NCBI GenBank assembly: GCA_009840625.1
Contig: VXNJ01000001.1
Coordinates: forward strand, 1-64,000
Source: Chloroflexota bacterium
GTDB taxonomy: Bacteria > Chloroflexota > UBA11872 > VXNJ01
DNA: 64,000 nt
Direction: 5' to 3'
Part shown: in pieces, positions 51,926 through 61,636 of the stretch
Layout: each line of letters opens with the position of its first letter
Position numbering within the stretch: position 1 is the first letter of the stretch
Position numbers and translations under genes: made by a program
Notes under the pieces: model-generated
Databases searched by the model: none
Seen by the model: only the letters and a program-made list of their open reading frames with translations
Told to the model about the DNA's origin: nothing

Positions 51926-54397
51926 GTGGGTCGGATTTGGGACTTTGTCAGCGCTGCGATTACTGCCCGGCCCTGGTGGACGCTGGGGGTGCTATTTGTA
52001 ATCACGTTGCTGCTCGGCTCGGGAATTGCGCTACGCGCACCATTCGCGGGCTCCGACGCATTCCTGACGGACAGCAGCGAGGTGGCCCAGGCCTCTCAGG
52101 ATGTCGAGAACTTGTTCTCCGACAACGCGGGAGTCGCCAGGACCACGATCTTGTTCGAGGGCGACGTACTTTCGCCGGCCGGGCTGGCCCAGATGGACGA
52201 AGTGTTAGCCGGCGTCACGTCCGACCCCGACGTCGCGGCCGTGCAATCAAGGTCCAACCCGGCCGTTGCCCCATCTACCGTGATCGCGGCGGTGGCCGGA
52301 ATCGGTGATTTGGGCAGCGCAACCCCCGCCCAGATCGAGTCCGCCGTAGCTTCGATCGAGGCAATCCCGAGGGCAAAGCGCGCCTTCGACCGCCTGTACG
52401 GAACCGACGATGACGGGGCGCCGCTCGGCATCGCCGCCGTCTACCTCGATTCGTCGGACCGGGAGCGGATGCTTGCGGCGCAGGAAAACGTCGAGACCAT
52501 TGCCGACGCTACGCCCGGCCCGTTGAGCACTACCACGGTGTCGACTGCGTCCCTGAACCGGGACTTCAGGCAAGGCACTACCCGCTTGTCGGCCCCGTTC
52601 TTCGGCCTGGCGGTGATATTGATCGGGGCGCTGATCTTTCTTTTCCTGCGCCGGCTGTCTGATCTGGTGGTTACGATGCTGGGAATCATCGTATCAGTCG
52701 TCTGGATCATCGGGGCCGAAGGGTGGCTCGGACCGAACGGGCTGGCATTAATCGGTGCTCCAAACGCGTTGACCGCTATGGTTCCGATCATCCTGGTGAG
52801 CCTTTCGGTCGACTATTCCATCCAAGCCGTGGCCAGATACCGAGAGCACCGAATCGCCGGCGAACCGGCCGCCCAGGCCGTGCGGAACGGACTGCGCCGC
52901 GTGCTGATTCCGCTTACATTGGCCGCGCTTACGACCGCCATCAGCTTCGCCACCAGCGCGCTGTCACCAGTGGATGCCATCGGCAATTTCGGGGTCGTGT
53001 CCGGATTGGGCGTCGCGCTGAGCCTCGTCGTAATGCTCTCGCTGGGACCGGCGGTCAAGGTGATCATCGACCGACGCAAAGAAGCCGAGGGGACGCTGAC
53101 GGCTCCGCGTCCGGTTTCGGAAGCCCTGCCGGGCATGCGAAAAGCGGCCGAACGGCTGGGCATCTCGGTCGCACGCAACTCCACGCCCTATATCGTGGGC
53201 GTTGTCGCGGTCAGCGTCGGGTTCGCATTCGCCGCCACCGGCCTGACCAGTGAATTCAGTCCGCGCGACGTATTGCCGGGCGGGAGCCAGACCGCCCAGG
53301 CGATTGATTCGATCGAAGCCGCCGTTGGCGAAGCGAGCGAGCACGTGAACGTCGTGATTAAGGCGGAAATCACCGACACCCGCACGTTCCTGAACGTCTT
53401 TGAAATCACCGAGACATTTGACGACCCCGAAGCCCGACCACCTGGCGCTGCCAGCCCGATGGAGGCTTCGCTCGGTTTGCTTGTCCGCGATGTGATCACG
53501 CCCGGAAGCGGCGAATACGACTCCGAGGTAGAAGCCGCATTCGAAGAAGCGACAGCTGGACTAATCCTGGATCCGGCGAAGATCCAGTCGTTCCTCGACC
53601 TCCTCGCCGCCAAGAACCCAGACGGCTTACGCCGGGTGCTGGTCAACAATCCCGCGGGAGAAGACACGATGCTGCTGCGATTCAGCGGGGCAACCACCGA
53701 CAACGTCGAAACCCAGGCGTTGCTGGACGACTTGGATGACCTCTGGTTCGGAGCCGAAGAGGAAGTCCAGGTCACTTCGACCAGAATCCGGTCGCTGGAA
53801 ATCCTGGAATCGGTGGCGGATCTTCAAACCGCGGCGATTCTCACCACCGTGGCCGCGGCCCTTATCGTCCTGGCCGCCTTCTTCTGGGCGACAGATCGCG
53901 AGCCGGTCTTGGCGGTCATCGCAGTCGTCCCGGTCGTGATCGTGCTCGTCTGGGTGCTCGGGACCATGGCGTTGCTGCGAATCCCGTTTTCGCCCGTAAC
54001 TTCGCTCATCACCGCGCTCTGTATCGGCATCGGCGTCGATTACACGATCCACGTGATCCACCGATATCGGGAGCAGTTCACGGCAAATCGCAACCCGGAA
54101 TCCGCCGCCGCGCAGACCCTCGCCACCACCGGGGCGGCGTTGGTCGGCTCGGCGGTCACGACCGCGATCGGATTCGGCGTAATGGCGCTGTCGCCGGCTG
54201 CCACGATCGCGCAATTCGGCATCGTAGCGGCGATTACCATCGCCTACTCGCTTGTCGTTTCAGTGCTGCTCGTGCCCCCGGCGATGGCCGTATGGGGCGC
54301 ATTCCGAAACATGCGGTTGCAGTCAATGGTGGAGCGAATGTGGAGCGACCTGGATGTGGCAATCGACGCAACCATGGAGGATTCCGCGGGCGCCTGA
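51926..54397 (+). CDS. MMPL/RND-family transporter
   Basis: The 823-residue protein has the RND plan: two halves, each with a large extracytoplasmic domain followed by a helix bundle of six segments. The conserved acidic positions of the transmembrane core are visible as SVDYSIQAVARYREHR in the first half and GIGVDYTIHVIHRYRE in the second. It resembles MmpL and SecDF-like exporters that use the proton gradient to move lipids or hydrophobic compounds. It starts at GTG 51926 after a GGAAGGCGG sequence and stands alone; a terminator-like hairpin follows at 54403. The cargo is unknown. Confidence 0.88.
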   Translation: MGRIWDFVSAAITARPWWTLGVLFVITLLLGSGIALRAPFAGSDAFLTDSSEVAQASQDVENLFSDNAGVARTTILFEGDVLSPAGLAQMDEVLAGVTSDPDVAAVQSRSNPAVAPSTVIAAVAGIGDLGSATPAQIESAVASIEAIPRAKRAFDRLYGTDDDGAPLGIAAVYLDSSDRERMLAAQENVETIADATPGPLSTTTVSTASLNRDFRQGTTRLSAPFFGLAVILIGALIFLFLRRLSDLVVTMLGIIVSVVWIIGAEGWLGPNGLALIGAPNALTAMVPIILVSLSVDYSIQAVARYREHRIAGEPAAQAVRNGLRRVLIPLTLAALTTAISFATSALSPVDAIGNFGVVSGLGVALSLVVMLSLGPAVKVIIDRRKEAEGTLTAPRPVSEALPGMRKAAERLGISVARNSTPYIVGVVAVSVGFAFAATGLTSEFSPRDVLPGGSQTAQAIDSIEAAVGEASEHVNVVIKAEITDTRTFLNVFEITETFDDPEARPPGAASPMEASLGLLVRDVITPGSGEYDSEVEAAFEEATAGLILDPAKIQSFLDLLAAKNPDGLRRVLVNNPAGEDTMLLRFSGATTDNVETQALLDDLDDLWFGAEEEVQVTSTRIRSLEILESVADLQTAAILTTVAAALIVLAAFFWATDREPVLAVIAVVPVVIVLVWVLGTMALLRIPFSPVTSLITALCIGIGVDYTIHVIHRYREQFTANRNPESAAAQTLATTGAALVGSAVTTAIGFGVMALSPAATIAQFGIVAAITIAYSLVVSVLLVPPAMAVWGAFRNMRLQSMVERMWSDLDVAIDATMEDSAGA

Positions 54398-55126
54398 TGC
54401 AGATCGCCGCCGCTGGCGGCGGCGATTGGATTGCGCAAGGATCGGACCAGGACCCCCGTCGGAGGATCTGCGCCGGTGGGACCGTCGCCGGCGAAGCGTC
54501 ACCCGCTGAATGCGAGTTTGCGCTCAGCGCCGGGCCCCTAGCGACGGCGGAACTTTCGGCAGATTCTTGGAGTTGGGATTCGCCAAGGGTTTTGCAATCG
54601 GCCGAGGCTGGCGCGATAGATCCGTCGCTTCCCGACTCCGTCTTTATGCCTCCGCCCGGCTGAAATGTCGGAGACGCCCGGTACCGTAACGCCGTCCGGC
54701 CCGTCTCCACGGCGACAGTTCGCCCCGGCAAGCGTTCAACCTGCGACAATCTCAACGCGCAATTGGCTAGACAAACGGACAACAACCAGCGCCGTAGCCT
54801 CAACCGCGTACGCGTATCGGGTCATTGGCGGCGAGTGATCGCAAACCTTCACCCGTGGCGATAGAAACTGAGGCCTGCAAAATCGCTGGACATCAGAGCG
54901 TCGACTCCGCGCCGCGCGGCGGACAACACCGCCGATCGCAACATTCTTGGTGACCGGATCCTTGTCAATCCATCGAATTCCACCGATTCGATAGGGCGCC
55001 CTGCGCGCGTTACATTGCCGACGTCCTGATTGACATCGGCGCTCGAATCCGCCCATATCACATTTGCTCGCCGGGCTCGCGCCCGACGACACATGGACCT
55101 GAATGCAATCAGGAAGCAGCGTCTAC
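54398..55126. other. Gene-free stretch between the MMPL and DEAD-box genes
   Basis: These 729 bases hold a terminator-like hairpin at their left end and the upstream region of the helicase at their right end. The open frames on both strands lack recognisable patterns. I see no RNA gene, repeat or regulatory motif with confidence. Confidence 0.45.
54403..54426 (+). terminator. Hairpin after the MMPL transporter gene
   Basis: A perfect inverted repeat with 11-bp arms (54403-54413 and 54416-54426), or about 10 bp with a 4-base loop, begins five bases beyond the TGA of the MMPL gene. There is no U-tract, so it may act as a Rho-type barrier or mRNA 3' stabiliser rather than as a classic intrinsic terminator. 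Confidence 0.4.
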
Positions 55127-56563
55127 ATGCCCCCAGTTACCGCCCCGGTCCGGCGCAGGTCGCCGCGTCGTTCGTTCCGACAGAACATAGTCTGCACGGA
55201 CTGCGGCGCAACGGCGACGGTTCCGTTCCGGCCCAGTCCGGGCCGTCCGGTCTATTGCGCGGAGTGCTTCGAAACACGCCGCGCCGCGCCAGAGAAGATC
55301 CCGTCGCGAGAGTCGCTCGGCGCGGTTTCGTCCGCCAACGGTCAAGCTGCGCCCGCAGCAACGTTCGCGGCGATGGGCCTGAGCCCGACCGCGCACGCCG
55401 CCCTCGAGTCGATGAAGATTTCGGTCCCCACTCCCATCCAGGAGCAGGCGATCCCGCTGGCGCTGGCCGGGCGCGACGTGATCGCGCAGGCGCGAACCGG
55501 GTCCGGCAAGACGCTGGCTTTCGCACTCCCCATAACCGAGTGCTGCGATCCGTCCGTGCGCGAGGTGCAGGCTCTGGTCCTTACCCCGACCCGCGAACTT
55601 GCGATTCAGATTGCCGGCGTCATCGAGAATTTTGCGGATTCGCACCGACTGCGCACAACGCTGCTCTACGGTGGTCGCTCGGCGCGCTCGGACTTCCATG
55701 CCCTGCGACGCGGGCCGCAGATCGTGGTCGGCACCCCGGGCCGAACACTTGATCATCTCCGCCAGGGAACCCTCGACCTTCGCGGACTCCGCTTATTCGT
55801 CCTCGACGAGGCCGACGAGATGCTGGACCAGGGATTTGCCCGTGACGTGGAGGCGATCCTCGCCCGCACGCCGGCCGACAGCCAGACCGGGTTATATTCG
55901 GCGACGATGCCGGATTGGGTGGCGAAGACCGCGGCCAAACACCTCACGAATCCGGCCACCGTCAAGGTGGACGCGGACCTGAAGGCGTTGCCCAGCGTTA
56001 CCCACTTGGTATACACGATCGATCGCGATGAAAAGCTAGACGCCCTGCAGACGTTGTTGGACGAACGCGATGGGGAATCGATCATCGTGTTCGGCCGGAC
56101 CAAGCACGGCGTAAAGAAACTTGCCCGCAAGCTCGATGCGCTCGGCTACCGGGTCGGGGCCCTGCAGGGAAACCTGAGTCAAAACGCGCGCGAGCGCGTG
56201 ATGGCCAGGTTTCGATCCGGCGAAACGCCGATCCTGTTGGCCACCAACGTGGCTGCCCGCGGCCTGGATTTCGACGGAATCGGCCGTGTGATCAACTTCG
56301 ACCTCCCCGATTCGGCGCAGCTGTTTACCCACCGCGTGGGGCGTACCGGGCGAATGGGCCGCAACGGGGAAGCGATCACCTTCGTTACGCAAGATGAAGC
56401 GTCCAAATGGCGGGAAATTACTCGGCGCTTGGGGTTCGAATTTCGCCAAAGATCCTGGAGAAAGAGGCACTCCGAAGATCCGAGCTGCGATGAGCGGCAA
56501 CGGTCACGCGGTCGGGGCAATCGCACCGGTCGAGTTCGCAACTCTCGCCACGTGATTTGCTGA
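55127..56563 (+). CDS. DEAD-box RNA helicase with an N-terminal zinc ribbon
   Basis: The product is 478 residues from ATG 55127 (AGGAAG upstream); ATG 55103 is an alternative. Residues ~20-50 form a zinc ribbon, VCTDCG and YCAEC giving two CxxC pairs, of a type often attached to Chloroflexota proteins. The DEAD-box core follows with Q-motif PTPIQEQAIP, ARTGSGKT, PTRELA, TPGR, VLDEADE, SATM, then helicase-C ARGLD and HRVGRTGR. These unwind RNA duplexes in ribosome assembly or mRNA decay. A basic tail (RQRSWRKRH, RGRGNRTGR) may bind RNA. It appears monocistronic. Confidence 0.93.
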   Translation: MPPVTAPVRRRSPRRSFRQNIVCTDCGATATVPFRPSPGRPVYCAECFETRRAAPEKIPSRESLGAVSSANGQAAPAATFAAMGLSPTAHAALESMKISVPTPIQEQAIPLALAGRDVIAQARTGSGKTLAFALPITECCDPSVREVQALVLTPTRELAIQIAGVIENFADSHRLRTTLLYGGRSARSDFHALRRGPQIVVGTPGRTLDHLRQGTLDLRGLRLFVLDEADEMLDQGFARDVEAILARTPADSQTGLYSATMPDWVAKTAAKHLTNPATVKVDADLKALPSVTHLVYTIDRDEKLDALQTLLDERDGESIIVFGRTKHGVKKLARKLDALGYRVGALQGNLSQNARERVMARFRSGETPILLATNVAARGLDFDGIGRVINFDLPDSAQLFTHRVGRTGRMGRNGEAITFVTQDEASKWREITRRLGFEFRQRSWRKRHSEDPSCDERQRSRGRGNRTGRVRNSRHVIC

Positions 56564-56685
56564 CCAAGCCCTCGGAATGCGGCGGGCCCAAACAACCGAT
56601 TCGTTTTGCCCGTCCGGATCGGCGGGATGATCACCAACGCCGCGCCATGGGGACACCAGCAGCGACCGCTTTGCGCGCTCCCGTC

Positions 56686-58446
56686 CTACTGGTACAAACC
56701 TTCGAGGTTCTCCAGAAGATTTCGCCACCACCCCCGATCCGATCCATGGTCCGGAACGAAGTCGACCGCGTACGTCCCGTCCTCCTCCACCCTGAGCCAT
56801 CCAGCCAGCGTCACCACGCTGTCCGGGGAGAAACTGCCGAAGGCCCCAGTAGGTACGCGGACGTTTACCTGCTGCGCGTACTCTCCCCGGTTCACCTCCA
56901 TGACCAATTCGTCGACGTCCTGGAACACGACCATGCCACGGACGCTCACGCAACCATCGCGCCAAAGGTCGCCGGCCACGGCGATCTGTGCGGGCGTAGG
57001 AATCGGGATGGAGTTCAAAGGACACGGCTTTTCGCGCGGCGAGACCACATCGAGGCTTAAGAGGACGACCAGGACCACAACCCCCGTCCCCAATAGGCTC
57101 AACGCGGCCCCGAAGCAACTGCGGAAGCAGCCGCCACCCTTTTTCTCCTCGGCGGAACCTTCTCCCTCGAGCTGCCGATGCTCCATCGCCGCCGCTTCGG
57201 CCGGGCCTGCCGCAGGTTCGCCAAGTTCCTCAGGATCACCAGTTGTCTCTGCAGATTCGGCGGCGGTTCCGTACTGGGCAACCGGCCCGGCATCCAGTGA
57301 CTCCATTTCGAGTGCCTCGAGCTCGACCTCGTACCCGTGCGCGGCCTCCTTTGCCGCGTCTTCCGATCGCCCGCTGAGCGACCATTCCGGTGCGTGCATG
57401 AAAGCGCGATAGGCCGCGTTGAGGTCGGCGGCACGCAGGGGGGATTCCCCACCGGAGCCAAACCACGGTGGAGCTGATCCCGCGCTTTCGAGCCATGGTT
57501 GTGCAACATCGAGCGCGACCGCGTAGGGGAGCATGGTATCTCGTAGGTGGCGGGCGAGAGGCCGGCCGGTTCCAGCCATGGATGCTTGCCATCCGAACCA
57601 CTGACCTATCTCAAGCTCGCCTGCCGGCGTCGGTTTAAGCATGCCGGTCCGTATACCCGTCGTCACGGTGGCAAACGAGTACAAGAGAGCTGCGAATGCG
57701 CCAATCAGGGCGTTTGCCCACCACGGCTCCAGCCAAAGCGCCGCCCAGAGCCCGGCGCCAACGCCCGTCAGGGCGGAGGCACCCATCCACCAATCGCCCC
57801 CGTCGCCGGAATTCCCCCTCCTGACCAGCACCGGGTTGTCAAGGTAGAGCCCGCGCCGCTGCAGGTATTCCCCAATCTGGTCGCCGATGGTCTCCTCGCG
57901 CTGCTTAATCGCTTCACGAAGCCCATTAATCGTTGTGGCGCGCGCCGGAAGCCGATCGGCAATTGTTCTTTCCCAACCATGCCGCATCGGGCCTTGCCGA
58001 GTCAACCGGTAAAAGAATCCGACCGTAGTGCCGACGACCTCGATGCGCAACGCGCCGCGTTGGCACATTTCGATGATTGAGGCCAGGAGCGTCGGGCTCC
58101 AAATCATGTGCCCCTGCAAGGCGGACACTGCCGCCGCAGGCATCGATCCGGGTTGGGGAGACCCCAATCCGGTGCTCGCCTGGGGTTGACGGTACTTGGG
58201 CCACAGCCACATCGCGATGATGATGATCTGCGCTACAGCCACGCCGATTGTGCGGAAACCCCAGGCAATCAGCCGCTTCCAGTCCATTTCCTGGTAATTT
58301 GGGAAACCGCTGTCGACGATGGCGCCGCCCGGGTCCATCGCGAAAAGCAGGCCGATGGCGGCGAGGACCGCTCCTGCCGTCACCACGCTCACGATGGCCC
58401 GCTTTCGTTCTCGGGATTCGCTGCCCGACCGCTCTGCGCCGGGCAA
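56686..58446 (-). CDS. DUF2207-like predicted membrane protein
   Basis: This 586-residue protein has two N-terminal membrane segments (VVTAGAVLAAIGLLFAMD and TIGVAVAQIIIIAMWLW). A cytoplasmic region with AVSALQGHMIWSPTLLASIIEMCQRGALRIEVV follows, matching the DUF2207 winged region (shown here in part: LLASIIEMCQRGALRIE). Two further helices near residue 230 precede a charged Glu/Ala-rich linker and a last helix, ending in a domain with VRVPTGAFGSFSPDSVVTLAGWLR. The function of DUF2207 is unknown. The start is TTG 58446. The N-terminal extracytoplasmic half common in DUF2207 proteins is missing. It lies 122 bp from the convergent helicase gene. Confidence 0.7.
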   Translation of the reverse strand: MPGAERSGSESRERKRAIVSVVTAGAVLAAIGLLFAMDPGGAIVDSGFPNYQEMDWKRLIAWGFRTIGVAVAQIIIIAMWLWPKYRQPQASTGLGSPQPGSMPAAAVSALQGHMIWSPTLLASIIEMCQRGALRIEVVGTTVGFFYRLTRQGPMRHGWERTIADRLPARATTINGLREAIKQREETIGDQIGEYLQRRGLYLDNPVLVRRGNSGDGGDWWMGASALTGVGAGLWAALWLEPWWANALIGAFAALLYSFATVTTGIRTGMLKPTPAGELEIGQWFGWQASMAGTGRPLARHLRDTMLPYAVALDVAQPWLESAGSAPPWFGSGGESPLRAADLNAAYRAFMHAPEWSLSGRSEDAAKEAAHGYEVELEALEMESLDAGPVAQYGTAAESAETTGDPEELGEPAAGPAEAAAMEHRQLEGEGSAEEKKGGGCFRSCFGAALSLLGTGVVVLVVLLSLDVVSPREKPCPLNSIPIPTPAQIAVAGDLWRDGCVSVRGMVVFQDVDELVMEVNRGEYAQQVNVRVPTGAFGSFSPDSVVTLAGWLRVEEDGTYAVDFVPDHGSDRGWWRNLLENLEGLYQ

Positions 58447-58726
58447 CCGTCTTTCACGTTAATACGGAGGGCAATGGGCGTGTTGGTATTGCCACGTCCA
58501 GATGTAGCGAAAGCGTCGACTGATCAATGTCATTAATCTGGCCAGTTCACATCGCCACACCAGAAGACGTAACCGCTTACGGGCTTTTTATCGCGGCGGC
58601 CGTTCTCTGAGTTCGATTCGGCGTTGGAAAAATCGCCGCCCCCGGATGCCGGCGGATCAGGCCTGGGAGCCGGTGTGTATTTGGCGCTCGTGCCAACCGC
58701 ATCGGGCCGCCCCTGAAGACGCGCGA

Positions 58727-59482
58727 TTACCCGATTCGGTAAGTGCCGGGACTGAATCCGGAACTATGGTCTTCGTTGCGCTCGCACATCGCTACGAACA
58801 ATTGCGCGACCGCCATCGCGTCCTGCTTAGCCCGATGGCCGCCGCTTAAGTAGACACCGTAGCGGCGACAAGCATCGGCCAGTTTGTGGGACCGCTCGTT
58901 GGCGTCGAATTGGCGCGACATTTGCAGCGTGTCTATTCCCCGGTTGGTAGGCACCGCAAGGCCACAGCGCCGGAATTCGGCATGGAGAAAACCGGCATCA
59001 AATCTGAGATTGTGTGCAAGCAGGACCTTTTCCGCTAGCAACGCCTCCACGGCGCCAGAAACTTCGGAAAAAACCGGCGCATTAACCAAATCGCTGTCTC
59101 GGATGCCGTGAATTTGCGTTGCCGAAAGCGGTACCGGCCGCTCCGGATTGATCAGCGATTCCCATTGCCAAGCGAGATCACCCTCTCCTGTCAATCCGAC
59201 CAGGGCCAGTTCGACGATCCGATCGCGCCTGGAGTCGAGGCCGGTGGTTTCGACATCAATTGCGACTACGTCTTCAAGCCCCGTTGGGGAGATTTGACCG
59301 CCCTGCGGATCCGCATCGTTGAAGTCGACTTGATCTTGGTCGCCGAGCAGACGCCGCGCCAGAAATCCGATCAGGAATTCCACTTTGGCCAATCCCCCAA
59401 CCCGAAACTCGACGGAATCCAACACGGCGGCCCCTACTGCGGCGCGCTGGCGCCAACCCGTTTGATTGAGTTTTCTGCGCAA
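58727..59482 (-). CDS. DEDDh-type 3'-5' exonuclease (DnaQ/RNase T-like)
   Basis: This 251-residue protein has the full DEDDh set: VVAIDVETTGLDS (Asp and Glu), LLAHNLRFDAGFLHAEF (second Asp) and GGHRAKQDAMAVAQLF (His and last Asp spaced by four). It is a 3'-5' exonuclease of the DnaQ epsilon/RNase T family. It is not an epsilon subunit, since no polymerase-binding C-terminus follows. About 70 N-terminal residues precede the core and lack a recognised domain. The start is ATG 59482. It opens a right-hand stretch rich in nuclease genes (58.7-64 kb). Confidence 0.87.
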   Translation of the reverse strand: MRRKLNQTGWRQRAAVGAAVLDSVEFRVGGLAKVEFLIGFLARRLLGDQDQVDFNDADPQGGQISPTGLEDVVAIDVETTGLDSRRDRIVELALVGLTGEGDLAWQWESLINPERPVPLSATQIHGIRDSDLVNAPVFSEVSGAVEALLAEKVLLAHNLRFDAGFLHAEFRRCGLAVPTNRGIDTLQMSRQFDANERSHKLADACRRYGVYLSGGHRAKQDAMAVAQLFVAMCERNEDHSSGFSPGTYRIG

Positions 59483-59955
59483 GGCCGCTCGATACGCGAC
59501 GGTCGCACCGCTTTTCGATGCTTGATATTTTCGGCCTCCGAACTTGCCGGAAATATAGAGTTGCGTCCGGCATCAGAAGAGATCGAAAAAGCAACTACCG
59601 TTTGCGCGTGATCCGATGTCTAAATCAGCCACTTGGAGCGATGCTTAGCTACTTATCCAAATCAACCCGGGACCACAAGCGCCTAGTAATTCCCGACGGT
59701 TTGTCTGGCGATTGCACGGCGGCAGATCTCGATTCGATCGGCTATCAACGAGACCAACTCAACGTCACCGTGTCAAGAGCTTTATTCCGAGTAGAACGGT
59801 TCGCCCAACTTTTGACCTGGTGGGGCCGGAAAGCCATCTTCCACTCGTAGCAAAAGCAATGATTGCGCTAAACCTAATGAGCATTATGTCTACGGTCCGT
59901 GACTATGTCGGCGCTCGAATTCCAGTTCTTTGGAGGCGTTTGGAGTGTTTGCAAT
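59483..59955. other. Intergenic stretch between two minus-strand nuclease genes
   Basis: These 473 bases should include the promoter of the exonuclease. An ATTATGTC word lies at 59883-59890. I find no credible gene: the plus-strand frame at 59518-59850 shows no recognisable pattern. No hairpin or RNA gene was recognised. Confidence 0.45.
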
Positions 59956-60549
59956 TCAATCCGGTGGCTTTGCCCCAATCTCCAATTGATTTGGAAATGC
60001 GGTGGCGATTGCGTCAGGAAGCTCTCCGATGCGGCAACTCGAGTACGAGCGCTTCAAGACTTGCAGTCCGATCGTTTTTTGTAAACATGGCAGCTCGGAT
60101 TCGGCCACGACGAAGAATCGCCACTGCGCGGGATCACTTTGGTCAGCAAATTCCCGCCGCCTTTCACCGTGCCACGCAAATACGTACACGTCGGCTGGCC
60201 GGGAAGGTGATTGAAAGGGAATCCAGTCGCCGCCATTTTTGAGCCAATATCCCGTGCGGGGGGCGATGTCAAACCTTGCAATAGCCTGCCGATCAGGAGC
60301 TTCCGCCGCCCGATCCCAAGACTGCCTTGCTGAGGATTGCTTAACTTCAACGCGGACACCGGTTCGGTGCTCAATGTCCCAAACGGCCCAATTCCAGCCA
60401 TTTATCCACGTGAGTTGCCAATCATGGCCCAATGCGTGCGCCACCATGCATTCGACATAGTCGCCCCGGTAAACGTTTTCCATGACTCTCGCCTCAAATC
60501 GCCGCATGAGAAGGTTTTGAATTCGGTGGCTGATTAACGCAGATTTCAT
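59956..60549 (-). CDS. Small PD-(D/E)XK nuclease-fold protein, uncharacterised
   Basis: The 197-residue protein has a plausible PD-(D/E)XK core: Glu33 in RGDYVECMVAHAL on the first helix, Asp58 in WAVWDIEHRTG, and Glu68-Val-Lys70 in VRVEVKQSS, the order and spacing expected of the fold. WNWAVWD and YVFAWHGE suggest a strand-rich core. I cannot name its family. The start is ATG 60549; an internal Met at residue 23 is an alternative. It is divergent from the HEPN gene (241 bp apart) and downstream, on the same strand, of a region of open DNA. Its role may be DNA cleavage or binding in a defence or repair system. Confidence 0.6.
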   Translation of the reverse strand: MKSALISHRIQNLLMRRFEARVMENVYRGDYVECMVAHALGHDWQLTWINGWNWAVWDIEHRTGVRVEVKQSSARQSWDRAAEAPDRQAIARFDIAPRTGYWLKNGGDWIPFQSPSRPADVYVFAWHGERRREFADQSDPAQWRFFVVAESELPCLQKTIGLQVLKRSYSSCRIGELPDAIATAFPNQLEIGAKPPD

Positions 60550-60790
60550 AGGTGTTTTCCCTTGACCGATGGAACCGGGGGGGGGCTAACGATTGGGATT
60601 CGAGAACTGAGTCTTTGCGCGATCAATTGGCGCACAGCGAGATGAGGATAGAGGAAAGTCCATGGGTTCACTCCAATTCAACGTTGATCTTGCGTACGAC
60701 CGGCCATGTTCATCGGCGGGAACACCAGGTAGGCGCCCACAATTGGGGGTTGGTACTTACTTACGGGAAACGCTGAGACGAGGCAGTCAA

Positions 60791-61636
60791 TTGAGTAAGT
60801 CACGCGATCGACGTCGACGACAAAAGCGGCAATCAGCGCGGCAGGGTCGCCACCGCAAGCAAGACCGCCCTCGGGGGGAGATCAGGACTGTAGATGCTCA
60901 GGAATTCATCAACAAAAGGATTGAGCACGGGGCCCGCCTGGTTGACGACAGTCGCGAATTGGTCGATGAGGCCGAGATTATATGGAGCATTAATCCTGGC
61001 GAGGATCTCGTTTCCCAATTGTGTGTCGAGTGCCTGGAATTTATGAACCTCGCAGCGAGGAACTCCGGCAGAGCAGTCGAATTACTTGAAGACCCCCGTA
61101 CAGAAGGTGATCACCATCGATCTACCGCTCTGAAGAAATACGTTGAAGACACGGGGCAAGCCCTCAAGGAGATCGACAATCGCCTGAAAGTGCGAGGGTC
61201 TTCGCTAATCGCTCTTTTCCCAGAGTTGCCCAAAGAAATCTGGCGCGACCTATTGGCCCGCCGGAATGTAATTGCACACCGGATACTCAGCGTCGATGAC
61301 AAGAGAGTCCGTGAGGAAGCCGGGAGGTACTTCAGGGATTTATATCGGTTGGTCCGGCGCATCGAGTTTTCCCCCGTAATGGTCAATTTGAAGACCGGTC
61401 TGATTCCCGGGCCGCAATTCAAGGGTTCAGTACTGCTCGATTTGCCGTTGGTGGCGCCCGGAATGCAGCCAAAACTCGGCGAAGCATTAATAGTCGTTTA
61501 TGAGACGGAAAAGGGTGTTTTGGCATTGCGATTTGGGCGCACGAATGCAAACACACTTGCCATCGCCTCTTCAATTCCAGGTGAGTTTGATTTCAAGCTG
61601 TACAAAGTTCAATTTGGAGGCGACAACGCGAATTAA
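60791..61636 (+). CDS. HEPN-like domain protein with an RNxxxH motif
   Basis: The product is 281 residues from TTG 60791, which has GAGG eight bases upstream; the open frame extends to 60662 but lacks pattern and is very Arg-rich. Residues ~60-185 resemble HEPN proteins of the HepT/DUF86 kind: helices SRELVDEAEIIWS and NLAARNSGRAVELLED are followed by the RNase motif Arg158-Asn159-x3-His163 in ARRNVIAHRI. HEPN domains with RNxxxH commonly act as RNases in toxin-antitoxin and abortive infection systems. No MNT nucleotidyltransferase partner is adjacent. The Arg-rich N-terminus before the HEPN region may contact nucleic acid. Confidence 0.6.
   Translation: MSKSRDRRRRQKRQSARQGRHRKQDRPRGEIRTVDAQEFINKRIEHGARLVDDSRELVDEAEIIWSINPGEDLVSQLCVECLEFMNLAARNSGRAVELLEDPRTEGDHHRSTALKKYVEDTGQALKEIDNRLKVRGSSLIALFPELPKEIWRDLLARRNVIAHRILSVDDKRVREEAGRYFRDLYRLVRRIEFSPVMVNLKTGLIPGPQFKGSVLLDLPLVAPGMQPKLGEALIVVYETEKGVLALRFGRTNANTLAIASSIPGEFDFKLYKVQFGGDNAN

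Noticed and set aside
58447-58726. Possible tRNA-like GTTCGATTC at 58612
   Set aside because: The surrounding bases do not fold into acceptor, anticodon and T-arms.
60651-60661. GAGGAAAGTCC, identical to a conserved block of RNase P RNA (rnpB)
   Set aside because: The block matches 11 of 11 bases, but I cannot find the other conserved RNase P regions (ACAGAA-like, GGCTTA-like) downstream, and only about 130 bases remain before the HEPN gene.
60770-60776. CTGAGA sequence as in TPP riboswitches
   Set aside because: The matching second arm and the expected three-way junction are absent, and no thiamine gene follows.
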